Of a stretch of 64,000 bases of DNA, positions 42,769 to 51,422 are shown piece by piece. The notes beneath the pieces were generated by a model. That model was not told the DNA's origin. It saw only the letters and a list, made by a program, of their open reading frames with translations, and did not search any database. Source of the DNA: Paenibacillus terrae (lineage in GTDB: Bacteria > Bacillota > Bacilli > Paenibacillales > Paenibacillaceae); assembly GCF_000943545.1 (NCBI RefSeq), contig NZ_JTHP01000001.1, forward strand, positions 242,504 through 306,503, in the 5' to 3' direction. The first letter of the stretch is position 1. Each line of letters starts with the position of its first letter. The position numbers and the translations under genes were made by a program.

Positions 42769-42847
42769 GAGTTACAGGATGTCCATATATAAGTGAAATA
42801 GATAGAAGTGTGGAAAACATAGCCTAGATTTAAGAAGGAGGATAACG

Positions 42848-44665
42848 ATGAGCCCATTAGGTAAATTGCTCGTGATTGGATTCGGACCGGGGGATATGGA
42901 ACATATCACAAAACGAGCGCTGGACGCGCTGGCCGAGAGTGAGGTCATTATCGGCTACAACACCTATGTGGATCTGATCCGTCCGTTGTTGAATGGACAG
43001 GAGATTGTGCGCACAGGCATGACGGAGGAAGTGAGCCGTGCGCAGGAGGCGGTTCGACAGGCGGAGATGGGTAAAAAGGTAGCCGTCATTTCCAGTGGAG
43101 ACGCAGGCGTATATGGTATGGCGGGGCTGGTGTACGAAGTGTTGATGCAAAAGGGCTGGCGCCGTGAGGACGGGGTTGAGGTAGAAGTCGTGCCGGGGAT
43201 ATCGGCGATTCAGTCCTGTGCTTCGCTGTTGGGTGCGCCCGTCATGCATGATGCATGCACGATCAGTCTGAGTGACCATTTGACCCCGTGGGAAACGATT
43301 GTGAAGCGTGTAGAGGCGGCAGCTTCGGCGGATTTTGTCATTGCACTGTACAACCCGCGCAGTGGTCGGCGTACACGCCAGATTGTTGAGACGCAGTCTG
43401 TTTTGCTGCGTTACCGTGATCCGCAGACTCCCGTCGGGCTGGTGAAGAGTGCTTATCGCGACCGTCAGCAAGTAATTGTGACGACGCTGGAGGACATGCT
43501 CAACCATGATATCGGTATGCTGACGACCGTTATCATCGGTAATTCCTCGACGATGGTGTATGACGGTCTGATCGTGACGCCGCGCGGGTATCAGCGCAAG
43601 TATACGCTGGATGCGTCCGAGCAGGCGCTCAAGCCGCATCAGCGGCTCCGCACGGAAGCGGAGCCGTGGTCGCTGGGCGCGCAAGAGGATCGCGCGCTGA
43701 ATGCGTCGCAGGCAGGCGCAGCTCCCGCAGTGCCAGCCCCTGCTGGAGCTGGCGGGACTGCGCCCGCGCCTTCCGCGAGCGGTGCTGCTGCGGTTGCCAC
43801 GCAGGCACGCCCGCAAGCGGTGGCTGCCGTGCAAGCCGGGGCGGCCCCGGCATCGCTGGCAGCGGAGGCGCTGAGCCGCCTCGCTGCGGGCGGCAAGCTG
43901 CCGGGCGAAGCGAGCGCGCGCTGGAACGGGCAAGCGCCCGCCGTGAGCGTCGCCGGAACGGCAGCCGTGGCCGGAGCGGTGGCTACGGCCGGGACAGCGA
44001 CAGGCAGCTTTGGCAAGCCTGCGCTGTTTGAGGTGGGCGTTTCCCCCGGCGTGGGAAACAAGAAGTTCACCGCTCGCCAGATGGCGCTGCTCGCCGAGGT
44101 AGCGGGTGATGAAGGCGAGCTGGAGTACACGCCGGATCACCAGATCGTGCTGCGCGTGCCGTGCGCGGACCCGGAGGAGCTGGTAGGGCGGCTGCGGGAT
44201 GAACGATTCATCGTGATGCCGATTGGCGATGTGTTTAAGGTGAAGGCGTGCGACTTCTGCAATATGGAGAAGGATGACGCTGTGCCTGTGGCGGAGCATC
44301 TGCAGGTTGTACTGGGCGGATTGCAGGCACCCAAGGAAACGAGCATTGCTTTGAACGGCTGCGGTATGGCCTGCTATGGAGCGGTGCTGGAGGATATCGG
44401 GATTGTGTACCGCAAGGGAGGATATGATCTGTTCCTTGGCGGCAAAAAATTTGGCCGCAACGCTCATGCCGCTCAACCTGTGGCAGAGGGCATTCCGGGA
44501 GATCAGATTACAGACATCGTTGAGAATATCATCGCTGAATATAAGGAAAAAGGGCATCCGAACGAGCGTTTTCATAAATTTTTCAAGCGTGTGGGCGTTG
44601 TGGCGGGTTTTCGGCATGAAGATGCACCTGCAATAGTGGAAGTGAATGCCGTCTGTGGCGATTAA
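42848..44665 (+). CDS. cbiH: Cobalt-precorrin-3 C17-methyltransferase fused to an Fe-S ferredoxin-like domain (CbiH60 type)
   Basis: The 605-residue protein has an N-terminal CbiH/CobJ methyltransferase (about 1-250), with VIGFGPGD, SSGDAGVYGMAGLVYEV and ALYNPRSGRRTRQ, which drives ring contraction. A linker of about 130 residues (about 265-395) is extremely rich in Ala, Gly and Pro. The C-terminal part (about 395-605) resembles a nitrite/sulfite-reductase half, with cluster motifs CDFCNMEK and NGCGMACYG. This fusion matches CbiH60 of Bacillus megaterium, which has a 4Fe-4S centre. The long linker is unusual. It heads the cbi operon with a GAAGGAGG ribosome site. Confidence 0.93.
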   Translation: MSPLGKLLVIGFGPGDMEHITKRALDALAESEVIIGYNTYVDLIRPLLNGQEIVRTGMTEEVSRAQEAVRQAEMGKKVAVISSGDAGVYGMAGLVYEVLMQKGWRREDGVEVEVVPGISAIQSCASLLGAPVMHDACTISLSDHLTPWETIVKRVEAAASADFVIALYNPRSGRRTRQIVETQSVLLRYRDPQTPVGLVKSAYRDRQQVIVTTLEDMLNHDIGMLTTVIIGNSSTMVYDGLIVTPRGYQRKYTLDASEQALKPHQRLRTEAEPWSLGAQEDRALNASQAGAAPAVPAPAGAGGTAPAPSASGAAAVATQARPQAVAAVQAGAAPASLAAEALSRLAAGGKLPGEASARWNGQAPAVSVAGTAAVAGAVATAGTATGSFGKPALFEVGVSPGVGNKKFTARQMALLAEVAGDEGELEYTPDHQIVLRVPCADPEELVGRLRDERFIVMPIGDVFKVKACDFCNMEKDDAVPVAEHLQVVLGGLQAPKETSIALNGCGMACYGAVLEDIGIVYRKGGYDLFLGGKKFGRNAHAAQPVAEGIPGDQITDIVENIIAEYKEKGHPNERFHKFFKRVGVVAGFRHEDAPAIVEVNAVCGD

Positions 44666-44706
44666 TGGGCTAGAAAGCCTGTTTTTATGGATGTAAGCAT
44701 ATAGAT

Positions 44707-44739
44707 AAAATAGGGCGTCTTGCAGGTCATCCCTATTTT
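44707..44739 (+). other. Hairpin between cbiH60 and cbiX
   Basis: AAAATAGGG (44707-44715) and CCCTATTTT (44731-44739) are a perfect 9-bp inverted repeat just before the cbiX ribosome site (GAGGAGGAAA). It may stabilise the mRNA or weakly attenuate. There is no proper U-tract. Confidence 0.55.
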
Positions 44740-44760
44740 GATGAGGAGGAAAATACAGCA

Positions 44761-45846
44761 GTGAATGCAATATTGTTGGTTGGACATGGAAGTCGGGACC
44801 CAGAGGGGAATCAGGAGCTGATGGAATTTGCACAGGCGGTGGCAGATCGGGTACCGGATATGTGCGTGGAAACCTGTTTCCTGGAGTTGGCACGTCCCGG
44901 CATTGCCGAAGGAGTGCAGACATGTGTGGAAAAAGGGGCGACGCGTGTCGTTCTTATTCCGATTATTTTGTTCGCAGCGGTACATGCCAAAATTGATATT
45001 CCGATGGCTATTGACCGGGCAAAGGCGAAATATCCGCAGGTGGAATTTGTATACGGACGTCCGATTGGCGTTCACGAAAAAATCGTCAGCATTCTGCAAA
45101 GCCGCTTGAAAGAGGCCCGTCCGGTTGCGGTTCCAGCCGGTATGGATAGCGCTGTGGAGGCTTCTGCCGAGGTGACGGATGAAGAAACGGCTGTGCTGGT
45201 GCTGGGACGCGGAAGCAGCGATCCGGATGCGAACAGCGACTTTTTCAAAATTACCCGTATGCTGTGGGAAAAACTCCCGTATACGTGGGTGGAGAGCAGC
45301 TTTATCGGTGTGACACAACCCTCATTTCCAGATGGCTTGGAGCGTTGTCTACGTCTAGGTGCCAAAAAAATCATCGTGCTTCCATACTTTCTATTCACGG
45401 GTGTGCTGATTAAGCGTATCGGAGAAATGACTGAGGAATTTGCGGAGTCTCATCCTGAATTACACGTGGAAATGGGCGGATATTTTGGGTTCCATCCACA
45501 ATTGGTCGAGCTGGTGCTGGAGCGTGCCAACGAAGGCTTATTCGGCAAGGTTATGGCCAATTGCGATAACTGCCAGTTCCGTCTGGAGGCGCAGGAGCAT
45601 CACCATCATCACCACGACCATGATCACGATCACGGGCATGACCACGATCATGATCATCACGACCATGACCACCATCCACATGAGCATGGACACGATCATC
45701 ATCATGAGGAACACTCACATGATCACGATCACAAGCATGAGCATGTACATGCGCACAGCCATGATGACCATGATCATGAACACCACCACGATCATACACA
45801 TACGCCGTCTGTTGTGAACGGAAGCGGGCAGGTGAGTGGCTCATGA
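44761..45846 (+). CDS. cbiX: Sirohydrochlorin cobaltochelatase, long form, with histidine-rich tail
   Basis: The 361-residue enzyme inserts cobalt into sirohydrochlorin. Two CbiX halves are seen, beginning ILLVGHGSRDPEGN and AVLVLGRGSSDPDANSDF. A Met-x-Cys-x-x-Cys motif (MANCDNC) follows at about 265, which binds an Fe-S cluster in B. megaterium CbiX. The tail of about 68 residues contains about 39 histidines alternating with Asp and Glu, probably a metal store. The start is GTG behind GAGGAGGAAA. Its stop overlaps cbiJ by 4 bp. Confidence 0.93.
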   Translation: MNAILLVGHGSRDPEGNQELMEFAQAVADRVPDMCVETCFLELARPGIAEGVQTCVEKGATRVVLIPIILFAAVHAKIDIPMAIDRAKAKYPQVEFVYGRPIGVHEKIVSILQSRLKEARPVAVPAGMDSAVEASAEVTDEETAVLVLGRGSSDPDANSDFFKITRMLWEKLPYTWVESSFIGVTQPSFPDGLERCLRLGAKKIIVLPYFLFTGVLIKRIGEMTEEFAESHPELHVEMGGYFGFHPQLVELVLERANEGLFGKVMANCDNCQFRLEAQEHHHHHHDHDHDHGHDHDHDHHDHDHHPHEHGHDHHHEEHSHDHDHKHEHVHAHSHDDHDHEHHHDHTHTPSVVNGSGQVSGS

Positions 45847-46622
45847 TTTTCATGCTATGCGGAACGAGCGATGCTCGGGAACTGGCGCTGCAAATCCGTG
45901 ACAATGGCTTCAAAGTGTTGACCTCTGTCGTAACAGAAAGCGCGGCAGCGAGCCTGTCCGAAGTGGGGCTGGACGTACGTACAGGTCGAATGACAGCGGA
46001 TGAAATGGCAGCAGTGGTTCGGGAACAGGGAGTGCAGGCCATCGTGGATGCCAGTCATCCTTTTGCAGAAGAAGCACATGCGAATGCCATGACAGCCGCC
46101 CGCGAGTCCGGGGTTCCTTATGTTCGCTACGAGCGGGCAGGGCTGGTGTATGACAATCATCCGCTGCTTCACATCGTACCCTCCTATGAGGAAGCCGCAT
46201 TGGAAGCGAAGCAGCTCAAAGGCTCAGTAATGCTTACGACAGGCAGCAAGACGCTTGGCACGTTCACCAAGCATTTGCTCGGAGACCCGGAGATTCGTTT
46301 GGTTGCACGTATGCTCCCGCGTCTGGACAATATGGAGAAATGCGGCGAGCTGGGCATGGAGCAAAAAAATATTATCGCTATGCAGGGACCTTTTTCCCGC
46401 GAGATGAACGAGGCATTGTACAAGCATTTCGGCACGACAGTGATGGTCACCAAGGAAAGCGGGCGCACGGGAGCCGTGGATGAGAAGGTTCAATCTGCCC
46501 TGGAGCTGGGTATTCATGTTATTTTGATATCCAGACCGGAAGTGGAATTTGGCACCGTATTTGATCATTTTGACGGAGTGATCGACGCACTGCGCACAAC
46601 CAAAGTGGACCCTTCGATCTGA
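45843..46622 (+). CDS. cbiJ: Cobalt-precorrin-6A reductase
   Basis: The 259-residue protein matches CbiJ/CobK, which reduces cobalt-precorrin-6A with NADPH. Motifs are MLCGTSDARELALQIRDNGF near the start, VDASHPFAEEAHANAMTAA, MLTTGSKTLG and MQGPFSREMNEALYKHFGTTVMVTKESGRTGAVDEK. The ATG overlaps the cbiX stop by 4 bp, so it is coupled. About 150 bp of AT-rich sequence separates it from cbiC, the largest internal gap of the operon and possibly an internal promoter site. Confidence 0.92.
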   Translation: MIFMLCGTSDARELALQIRDNGFKVLTSVVTESAAASLSEVGLDVRTGRMTADEMAAVVREQGVQAIVDASHPFAEEAHANAMTAARESGVPYVRYERAGLVYDNHPLLHIVPSYEEAALEAKQLKGSVMLTTGSKTLGTFTKHLLGDPEIRLVARMLPRLDNMEKCGELGMEQKNIIAMQGPFSREMNEALYKHFGTTVMVTKESGRTGAVDEKVQSALELGIHVILISRPEVEFGTVFDHFDGVIDALRTTKVDPSI

Positions 46623-46769
46623 ACTATGACCCTGTGAATCTGATCGATCCGGGTAATTAACAACCCAGTCAATCCGATAAATCCAGAACTTTTTCTGACG
46701 TGTATTTAAAATATAGTCATCTTAAAATACGTATATAAACAAATTTTCTATAAAGGAGTAGTCGAAACG

Positions 46770-47414
46770 ATGGATTTTAAAACAGATTTCAAACCGTTAA
46801 CGGTGCAGCCGCAGGAGATTGAGGGCAAAAGCTTCGAGATGATCACGGAAGAACTGGGAGAGCATCCTTTTACAGAAGCGCAATATCCAGTCGTACAACG
46901 TGTGATTCACGCGTCTGCTGATTTTGAGCTGGGCCGCAGCATGGTGTTTCATCCGAAAGCGATTGAAGCCGGGGTTGCGGCCATTCGCGCAGGGCAACAG
47001 GTCGTTGCGGACGTGCAAATGATTCAGGCGGGTCTGAGCAAGGATCGTATCCGTCAGTTTGGCGGGGATGTGCATGTCTATATTTCGGACCCGGACGTGA
47101 TGGAGGAAGCGAAAAGGCTGAATACGACACGCGCCATTATTTCGATGCGCAAAGCGATTCAGGCAGGCGAAGGCGGTATCTATGCGATTGGTAATGCGCC
47201 AACAGCGCTGCTGGAGCTGATTCGTCTGGTGAAAGAAGGAGCGGCCAGGCCCGGCCTGATTATCGGGATGCCTGTCGGCTTCGTATCGGCGGCAGAATCG
47301 AAGGACGAGCTGCGCAAGCTGGATATTCCGTTCATTACGAACATTGGGCGTAAGGGCGGCAGTACCATCGTCGTGGCGGCATTGAATGCAATCTCCTTAA
47401 TGGCTGTCCGCTAG
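46770..47414 (+). CDS. cbiC: Cobalt-precorrin-8 methylmutase
   Basis: The 214-residue protein is typical of CbiC/CobH, which moves a methyl group from C11 to C12 to give cobyrinic acid. The catalytic His is in QRVIHASADFEL, and MRKAIQAGEGGIYAIGNAPTALLEL plus GMPVGFVSAAESKDEL are conserved. The ribosome site is AAAGGAG. The gap upstream contains a TATAGT-like -10 in an AT-rich stretch, so an internal promoter is possible. Confidence 0.93.
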   Translation: MDFKTDFKPLTVQPQEIEGKSFEMITEELGEHPFTEAQYPVVQRVIHASADFELGRSMVFHPKAIEAGVAAIRAGQQVVADVQMIQAGLSKDRIRQFGGDVHVYISDPDVMEEAKRLNTTRAIISMRKAIQAGEGGIYAIGNAPTALLELIRLVKEGAARPGLIIGMPVGFVSAAESKDELRKLDIPFITNIGRKGGSTIVVAALNAISLMAVR

Positions 47415-47488
47415 ATGCGGTTGCCCGTTTGCTGTATCATGAAATGAATTGGAGCATGATCAGCATGAGAGGTTAAGGAGGAATGGGT

Positions 47489-48634
47489 ATGGAAAAGGAA
47501 GCGGCGTCCGCCGACAGACCCAAACGGATGAAAAGTGGTGAAGCCCCCGCGCCGGACAAGCCGATGCGGTCAGGCTTTACAACCGGAGCCTGTGCGGCTG
47601 CGGTTGCCAAGGGAGCGGTGCAACTGCTCATCACGGGCATTCCGCCGAAGGAAGCGGTGATATCGCTGCCAGCGGGATTCGATCATGCGTTTGAGCTGAT
47701 CGAGCCTGTGCTGAACGCGGGCGAGGCTTCCTGCACGACGATCAAGGACGGCGGCGATGACCCGGATGCGACGCATCAGGCGAGAATTATTGCGTCCGTC
47801 AGTTGGCGGGAGGAACCGGGCATTGAACTCGATGGCGGCTTCGGCGTGGGGCGGGTGACGAAGCCCGGCCTGCCTGTACCTGTCGGGGAAGCAGCGATCA
47901 ATCCTGTGCCACGCCGGATGATTACGGAGGCCGTCACAGGCGTGCTTGAGGAGCACGGATCGGCCAAAGGTGTCCGTGTCGTCATCAGCGTACCGGACGG
48001 CGAAGAAATCGCCAAGAAGACGCTGAATGGGCGACTTGGCATTCTTGGCGGTATCTCTATACTGGGTACGCGAGGTGTGGTGGTTCCATTTTCCACGTCT
48101 GCTTATAAAGCCAGCGTCGTGCAGGCTATATCGGTTGCGCAAGCGATGAACTGCCAGGAAATTGTCCTGACCACAGGCGGCAGTAGTGAAAAATATGCCA
48201 TGCAAATGTATGATCAGCTCACGGAAGAAGCCTTTATTCAGATGGGCGATTTTGTCGGCTTTGCGATCAAGCATGGAAAACGGTTAGGCATGAAGAAAAT
48301 TATTCTCGTCGGCATGCCCGGCAAGCTGTCGAAGGTCGCTCAAGGTGTCATGATGGTTCATTCCAAGAGCGCCCCGGTGGATTTTGGCTTTTTGGCCGAG
48401 GTCGCGCGTGAAGCGGGTGTGGACGAATCGCTTGCAGCGGCGGTGGCTGAGGCGAATACAGCTACACAGGTGGCAGATATGATGACCGAAGCGAATGCGT
48501 TGAGCTTTTTTGAAAAGCTGTGCACCTATGGCTGTCAGCATTGTCTGGAACATGCAGGTGGCGGAATCGTTGTAGAAATGGTACTGGTAACGATGAAAGG
48601 GAATGTGCTGGGGAGGGCGAGAGTCGGTGAGTAG
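47489..48634 (+). CDS. cbiD: Cobalt-precorrin-5B C1-methyltransferase
   Basis: The 381-residue CbiD belongs to the anaerobic pathway and has no counterpart in the aerobic one, so it defines this operon as cobalt-early. Motifs are RSGFTTGACAAAVAKGAVQLL, GFGVGRVTKPGLPVPVGEAAINPVPRRMI and TTGGSSEKYAM. The start is ATG 47489, seven bases behind AAGGAGG; an ATG two codons earlier is too close. Its stop overlaps the next gene by 8 bp. Confidence 0.94.
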   Translation: MEKEAASADRPKRMKSGEAPAPDKPMRSGFTTGACAAAVAKGAVQLLITGIPPKEAVISLPAGFDHAFELIEPVLNAGEASCTTIKDGGDDPDATHQARIIASVSWREEPGIELDGGFGVGRVTKPGLPVPVGEAAINPVPRRMITEAVTGVLEEHGSAKGVRVVISVPDGEEIAKKTLNGRLGILGGISILGTRGVVVPFSTSAYKASVVQAISVAQAMNCQEIVLTTGGSSEKYAMQMYDQLTEEAFIQMGDFVGFAIKHGKRLGMKKIILVGMPGKLSKVAQGVMMVHSKSAPVDFGFLAEVAREAGVDESLAAAVAEANTATQVADMMTEANALSFFEKLCTYGCQHCLEHAGGGIVVEMVLVTMKGNVLGRARVGE

Positions 48635-49883
48635 AGTGATCCGTGTCATTGGTATCGGTGAAAATGGAGCGGCAGGTCTGTCGCAGGAGACGCTGGAGCG
48701 AATCGAGCGTGCGGACGTGCTGGTTGGCGGAGAGCGCCAACTGGCCTTTTTTCCGACAGCCGCAGGGGAAAAACGAACATTAAAGAGCGGCTTCTCCGCT
48801 GTCGTGGAAGAATTGGGACGGTTGCGTGAGGACAAGGATATTGTCGTGCTTGCGTCAGGCGATCCGCTTTTTTTTGGCATCGCAGGGTATTTGTCCGCCA
48901 AGCTGGGGGCTGAGCATCTGGATATTTTGCCGCATCTCAGCTCGGTTCAGCTGGCATTTGCACGTCTGGGAGAGAGCTGGCAGGATGCGGTGCTGGAAAG
49001 CGTACACGGCCGCCCGATGACCGGACTGGCGCAGCGGATCGACGGACAGAACAAGGTCGCGCTGCTGACGGACGACCGTAATCATCCCGCCGCAGTCGCT
49101 GACTATCTGCTGCATTACGGCATGGCGGAATACGATGCCTTTGTCGGCGAGCATTTGGGCGGACCGGATGAGACGTATCGGCATTATACGCTGGAAGAGA
49201 TGGCGCAGGGAACGTTCCAACCACTGAATGTGGTTATTTTGCGCCGTCGTAAGGGTGCGGACGTGCTTACGATTCGTCGGGGATTTGGTTTTGAGGATGC
49301 GGAATTTCACCAGCGCAAGCCGGAAAAAGGGCTGATTACAAAGCGTGAAGTGCGCGTGTTCAGTTTGTCCGAGCTGCGTCTGACGGAGCGAAGCATTGTA
49401 TGGGACATTGGCGCAGGGTCCGGCTCTGTAGCTGTGGAGTGTGCGCGGCTGGCGAAGTACGGGCAAGTGTTTGCCATTGAGAAGAATGAAGGCGATCTCG
49501 CCAATGTGGAAGCGAACAAGATCAAATTCCGCACCGATTTTCCGGTCATTCACGCCAAAGCGCCTGCCGGACTGGAAGAGCTGCCAGACCCGGATGCGGT
49601 GTTTATCGGCGGGAGCGGGGGAGAGCTGGCGGAGCTGATTCGGCTGTGCGCTTCCCGTCTGCGTACGGATGGACGAATCGTAGTGAATGCCGCAACGATT
49701 GAGACGCTGCATGACGGCATGAAGGCGATGCAAGAAGCGGGGCTGGAAACCTCGGTGACGTTACTGCAAACAGCGCGTAGCAAGCCGATTTTGAATATGA
49801 CGCGTTTTGACGGATTGAATCCGATATATGTTATTACGGGGCGGCTGTCGGTGGAAGCGCCTGACGAGGCAGCAGGGGAGTAA
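48627..49883 (+). CDS. cbiET: Cobalt-precorrin-7 C5/C15-methyltransferase, CbiE-CbiT fusion
   Basis: The 418-residue fusion has CbiE (about 1-205, GIGENGAAGLSQETLERIERADVLVGG and ASGDPLFFGIAGYL) and CbiT (about 225-418, with KREVRVFSLSELRL and SAM-binding WDIGAGSGSVAVECARL). It methylates C5 and C15 and decarboxylates ring C, as CobL does. The fused order is standard for many Bacillales. The start is GTG 48627, overlapping the cbiD stop, behind GGGAGGG. Confidence 0.93.
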   Translation: MSRVIRVIGIGENGAAGLSQETLERIERADVLVGGERQLAFFPTAAGEKRTLKSGFSAVVEELGRLREDKDIVVLASGDPLFFGIAGYLSAKLGAEHLDILPHLSSVQLAFARLGESWQDAVLESVHGRPMTGLAQRIDGQNKVALLTDDRNHPAAVADYLLHYGMAEYDAFVGEHLGGPDETYRHYTLEEMAQGTFQPLNVVILRRRKGADVLTIRRGFGFEDAEFHQRKPEKGLITKREVRVFSLSELRLTERSIVWDIGAGSGSVAVECARLAKYGQVFAIEKNEGDLANVEANKIKFRTDFPVIHAKAPAGLEELPDPDAVFIGGSGGELAELIRLCASRLRTDGRIVVNAATIETLHDGMKAMQEAGLETSVTLLQTARSKPILNMTRFDGLNPIYVITGRLSVEAPDEAAGE

Positions 49884-49914
49884 TTTGCTAGATCAAGAGG
49901 GGGAGAGAGACAGC

Positions 49915-50631
49915 ATGAATACGGCGGCAACAGGAACACTTTACGGCGTAGGCGTGGGGCCGGGTGATCCCGAGCTGATTACGGTCAAGGCGTACCGCAT
50001 GCTTCAGGAATGCGCAGTTGTGGCTTATCCGAAGAAACGTCGTGGAGGCAAATCGTATGCCCATGAAATCGTGGAGCTGTACGTAAACCCGGAGGAAAAA
50101 GAGATGCTGGGGCTCATTTTCCCGATGACCAAGGACCCGGTTGTACTGGAACGGGAGTGGAACAAAACGGTGGTTGCCTGCTGGGAGGCTCTGAGTCAAG
50201 GCAAGGATGTAGCCTTTGTCACCGAGGGGGACCCGAATCTGTACAGTACCTTTATTCACTTGGCGCGTCTCATGAAGGAGCTTCATCCCGAGGTGCCGAT
50301 TGTATCTATTCCGGGGATTTCCTCCGTGTTGGGAGCAGCGGCGGCACTGGAGTTGCCTTTGGCAGATGGAGATCAGCAGGTCGGTATTATTCCGGCTACA
50401 AATGATAAGGAAGCGATGAAGCGAGCAATTGAAAATCACGATACGATTGTGTTTATCAAGGTTGCCAAGGTATTGGATCTGATTTTGGATGTGCTGGATG
50501 AATTGAATTTGGGGGATCGGGCGTCTGTTATTACCAAGGTCACTTCTCCTTATGAAATGGTATGGCGTAACGCGCGCGAGCTGCGCGGACAGGAGCTTGA
50601 ATATCTGAGTCTGATGGTGGTGAGCAAATGA
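49915..50631 (+). CDS. cbiL: Cobalt-factor II C20-methyltransferase
   Basis: The 238-residue tetrapyrrole methylase has GVGVGPGDPELITVKAYRML at the start and TEGDPNLYSTFIHLARLM plus SIPGISSVLGAAAAL. It adds the C20 methyl to cobalt-sirohydrochlorin. The start is ATG 49915, with an AGAGGGGGAGAG ribosome site. Its last codons overlap the next gene by 4 bp (ATGA). Confidence 0.93.
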   Translation: MNTAATGTLYGVGVGPGDPELITVKAYRMLQECAVVAYPKKRRGGKSYAHEIVELYVNPEEKEMLGLIFPMTKDPVVLEREWNKTVVACWEALSQGKDVAFVTEGDPNLYSTFIHLARLMKELHPEVPIVSIPGISSVLGAAAALELPLADGDQQVGIIPATNDKEAMKRAIENHDTIVFIKVAKVLDLILDVLDELNLGDRASVITKVTSPYEMVWRNARELRGQELEYLSLMVVSK

Positions 50632-51422
50632 GTTTGGAGCCGAAAGTATATATCGTAGGAGCGGGTCCCGGCGACCCGGAGCTGATTACCGTCAAGGGCT
50701 CCCGGATTTTACGTACAGCAGATGTGGTACTGTATACGGATTCACTTGTGAACGACGAGCTGATTGCCACGGCCAAGCCGGAAGCGCAGGTGCTGCAAAG
50801 CTCAGGCATGGATCTGGAGCGGCAGGTCGAAATTATGAGCGAGGCTGTGCAGGATGGACGCAGTGTAGCTCGTGTACATACGGGGGACCCGGCAGTGTAC
50901 GGCGCGATTTTGGAGCAAATGGTGCTGCTGAAGCAGCGCGGAGTCGCTTACGAAATCGTGCCGGGTGTCAGCTCAGTCTTCGCTTCTGCTGCCGTGCTTG
51001 GTGCAGAGCTGACTGTGCCTGACCTGACGCAGACCGTCATCCTGACGCGTGCGGAAGGCCGCACACCTGTACCGGATCGGGAAAAGCTGCGCGACTTGGC
51101 ATCCCATCACTGTACAGTGGCGTTGTTCCTTAGTGCAACGTTGGCGAAGAAGGTCGTTGTCGAGTTTCTGGCGGCTGGCTGGAGCGAGGACACACCTGTA
51201 GCGGTTGTACAACGTGCAACCTGGCCGGACCAAAAGATCGTGCGCACGACGCTCGCTCAATTGCCTGCCGATCTGCGCGCAGCGGGAATTACGATGCATG
51301 CGATGATTTTGGCAGGCTGGGCGCTCGATCCGGGTCTGGTAGACAAGGACGCGCATCGTTCCAAGTTGTATGATAAGTCGTTCACCCACGGCTACCGGAA
51401 GGGAGTGAAGCCCGGTGAGTAA
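50628..51422 (+). CDS. cbiF: Cobalt-precorrin-4 C11-methyltransferase
   Basis: The 264-residue CbiF/CobM has IVGAGPGDPELITVKGSRIL, the GRSVARVHTGDPAVYGAI block and VVQRATWPDQKIVRTTL. It transfers a methyl group to C11 of cobalt-precorrin-4. It is coupled to cbiL by ATGA overlap and to cbiG by an 8-bp overlap. Confidence 0.94.
   Translation: MSLEPKVYIVGAGPGDPELITVKGSRILRTADVVLYTDSLVNDELIATAKPEAQVLQSSGMDLERQVEIMSEAVQDGRSVARVHTGDPAVYGAILEQMVLLKQRGVAYEIVPGVSSVFASAAVLGAELTVPDLTQTVILTRAEGRTPVPDREKLRDLASHHCTVALFLSATLAKKVVVEFLAAGWSEDTPVAVVQRATWPDQKIVRTTLAQLPADLRAAGITMHAMILAGWALDPGLVDKDAHRSKLYDKSFTHGYRKGVKPGE

Noticed and set aside
42857..44923. A 688-codon open frame on the minus strand opposite cbiH60 and the start of cbiX.
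   Set aside because: It is an antisense shadow caused by high GC content and codon bias of cbiH60. It has no ribosome site, recognisable domain or plausible composition.
45590..45815. Short tandem repeats of CATGATCAC type that might suggest a CRISPR-like or satellite array.
   Set aside because: These are His/Asp codons of the CbiX tail in frame, without spacers of regular length.
46623..46769. Possible terminator in the gap between cbiJ and cbiC that would split the operon.
   Set aside because: The imperfect AT-rich palindrome has no U-tract. Only an internal promoter remains plausible.
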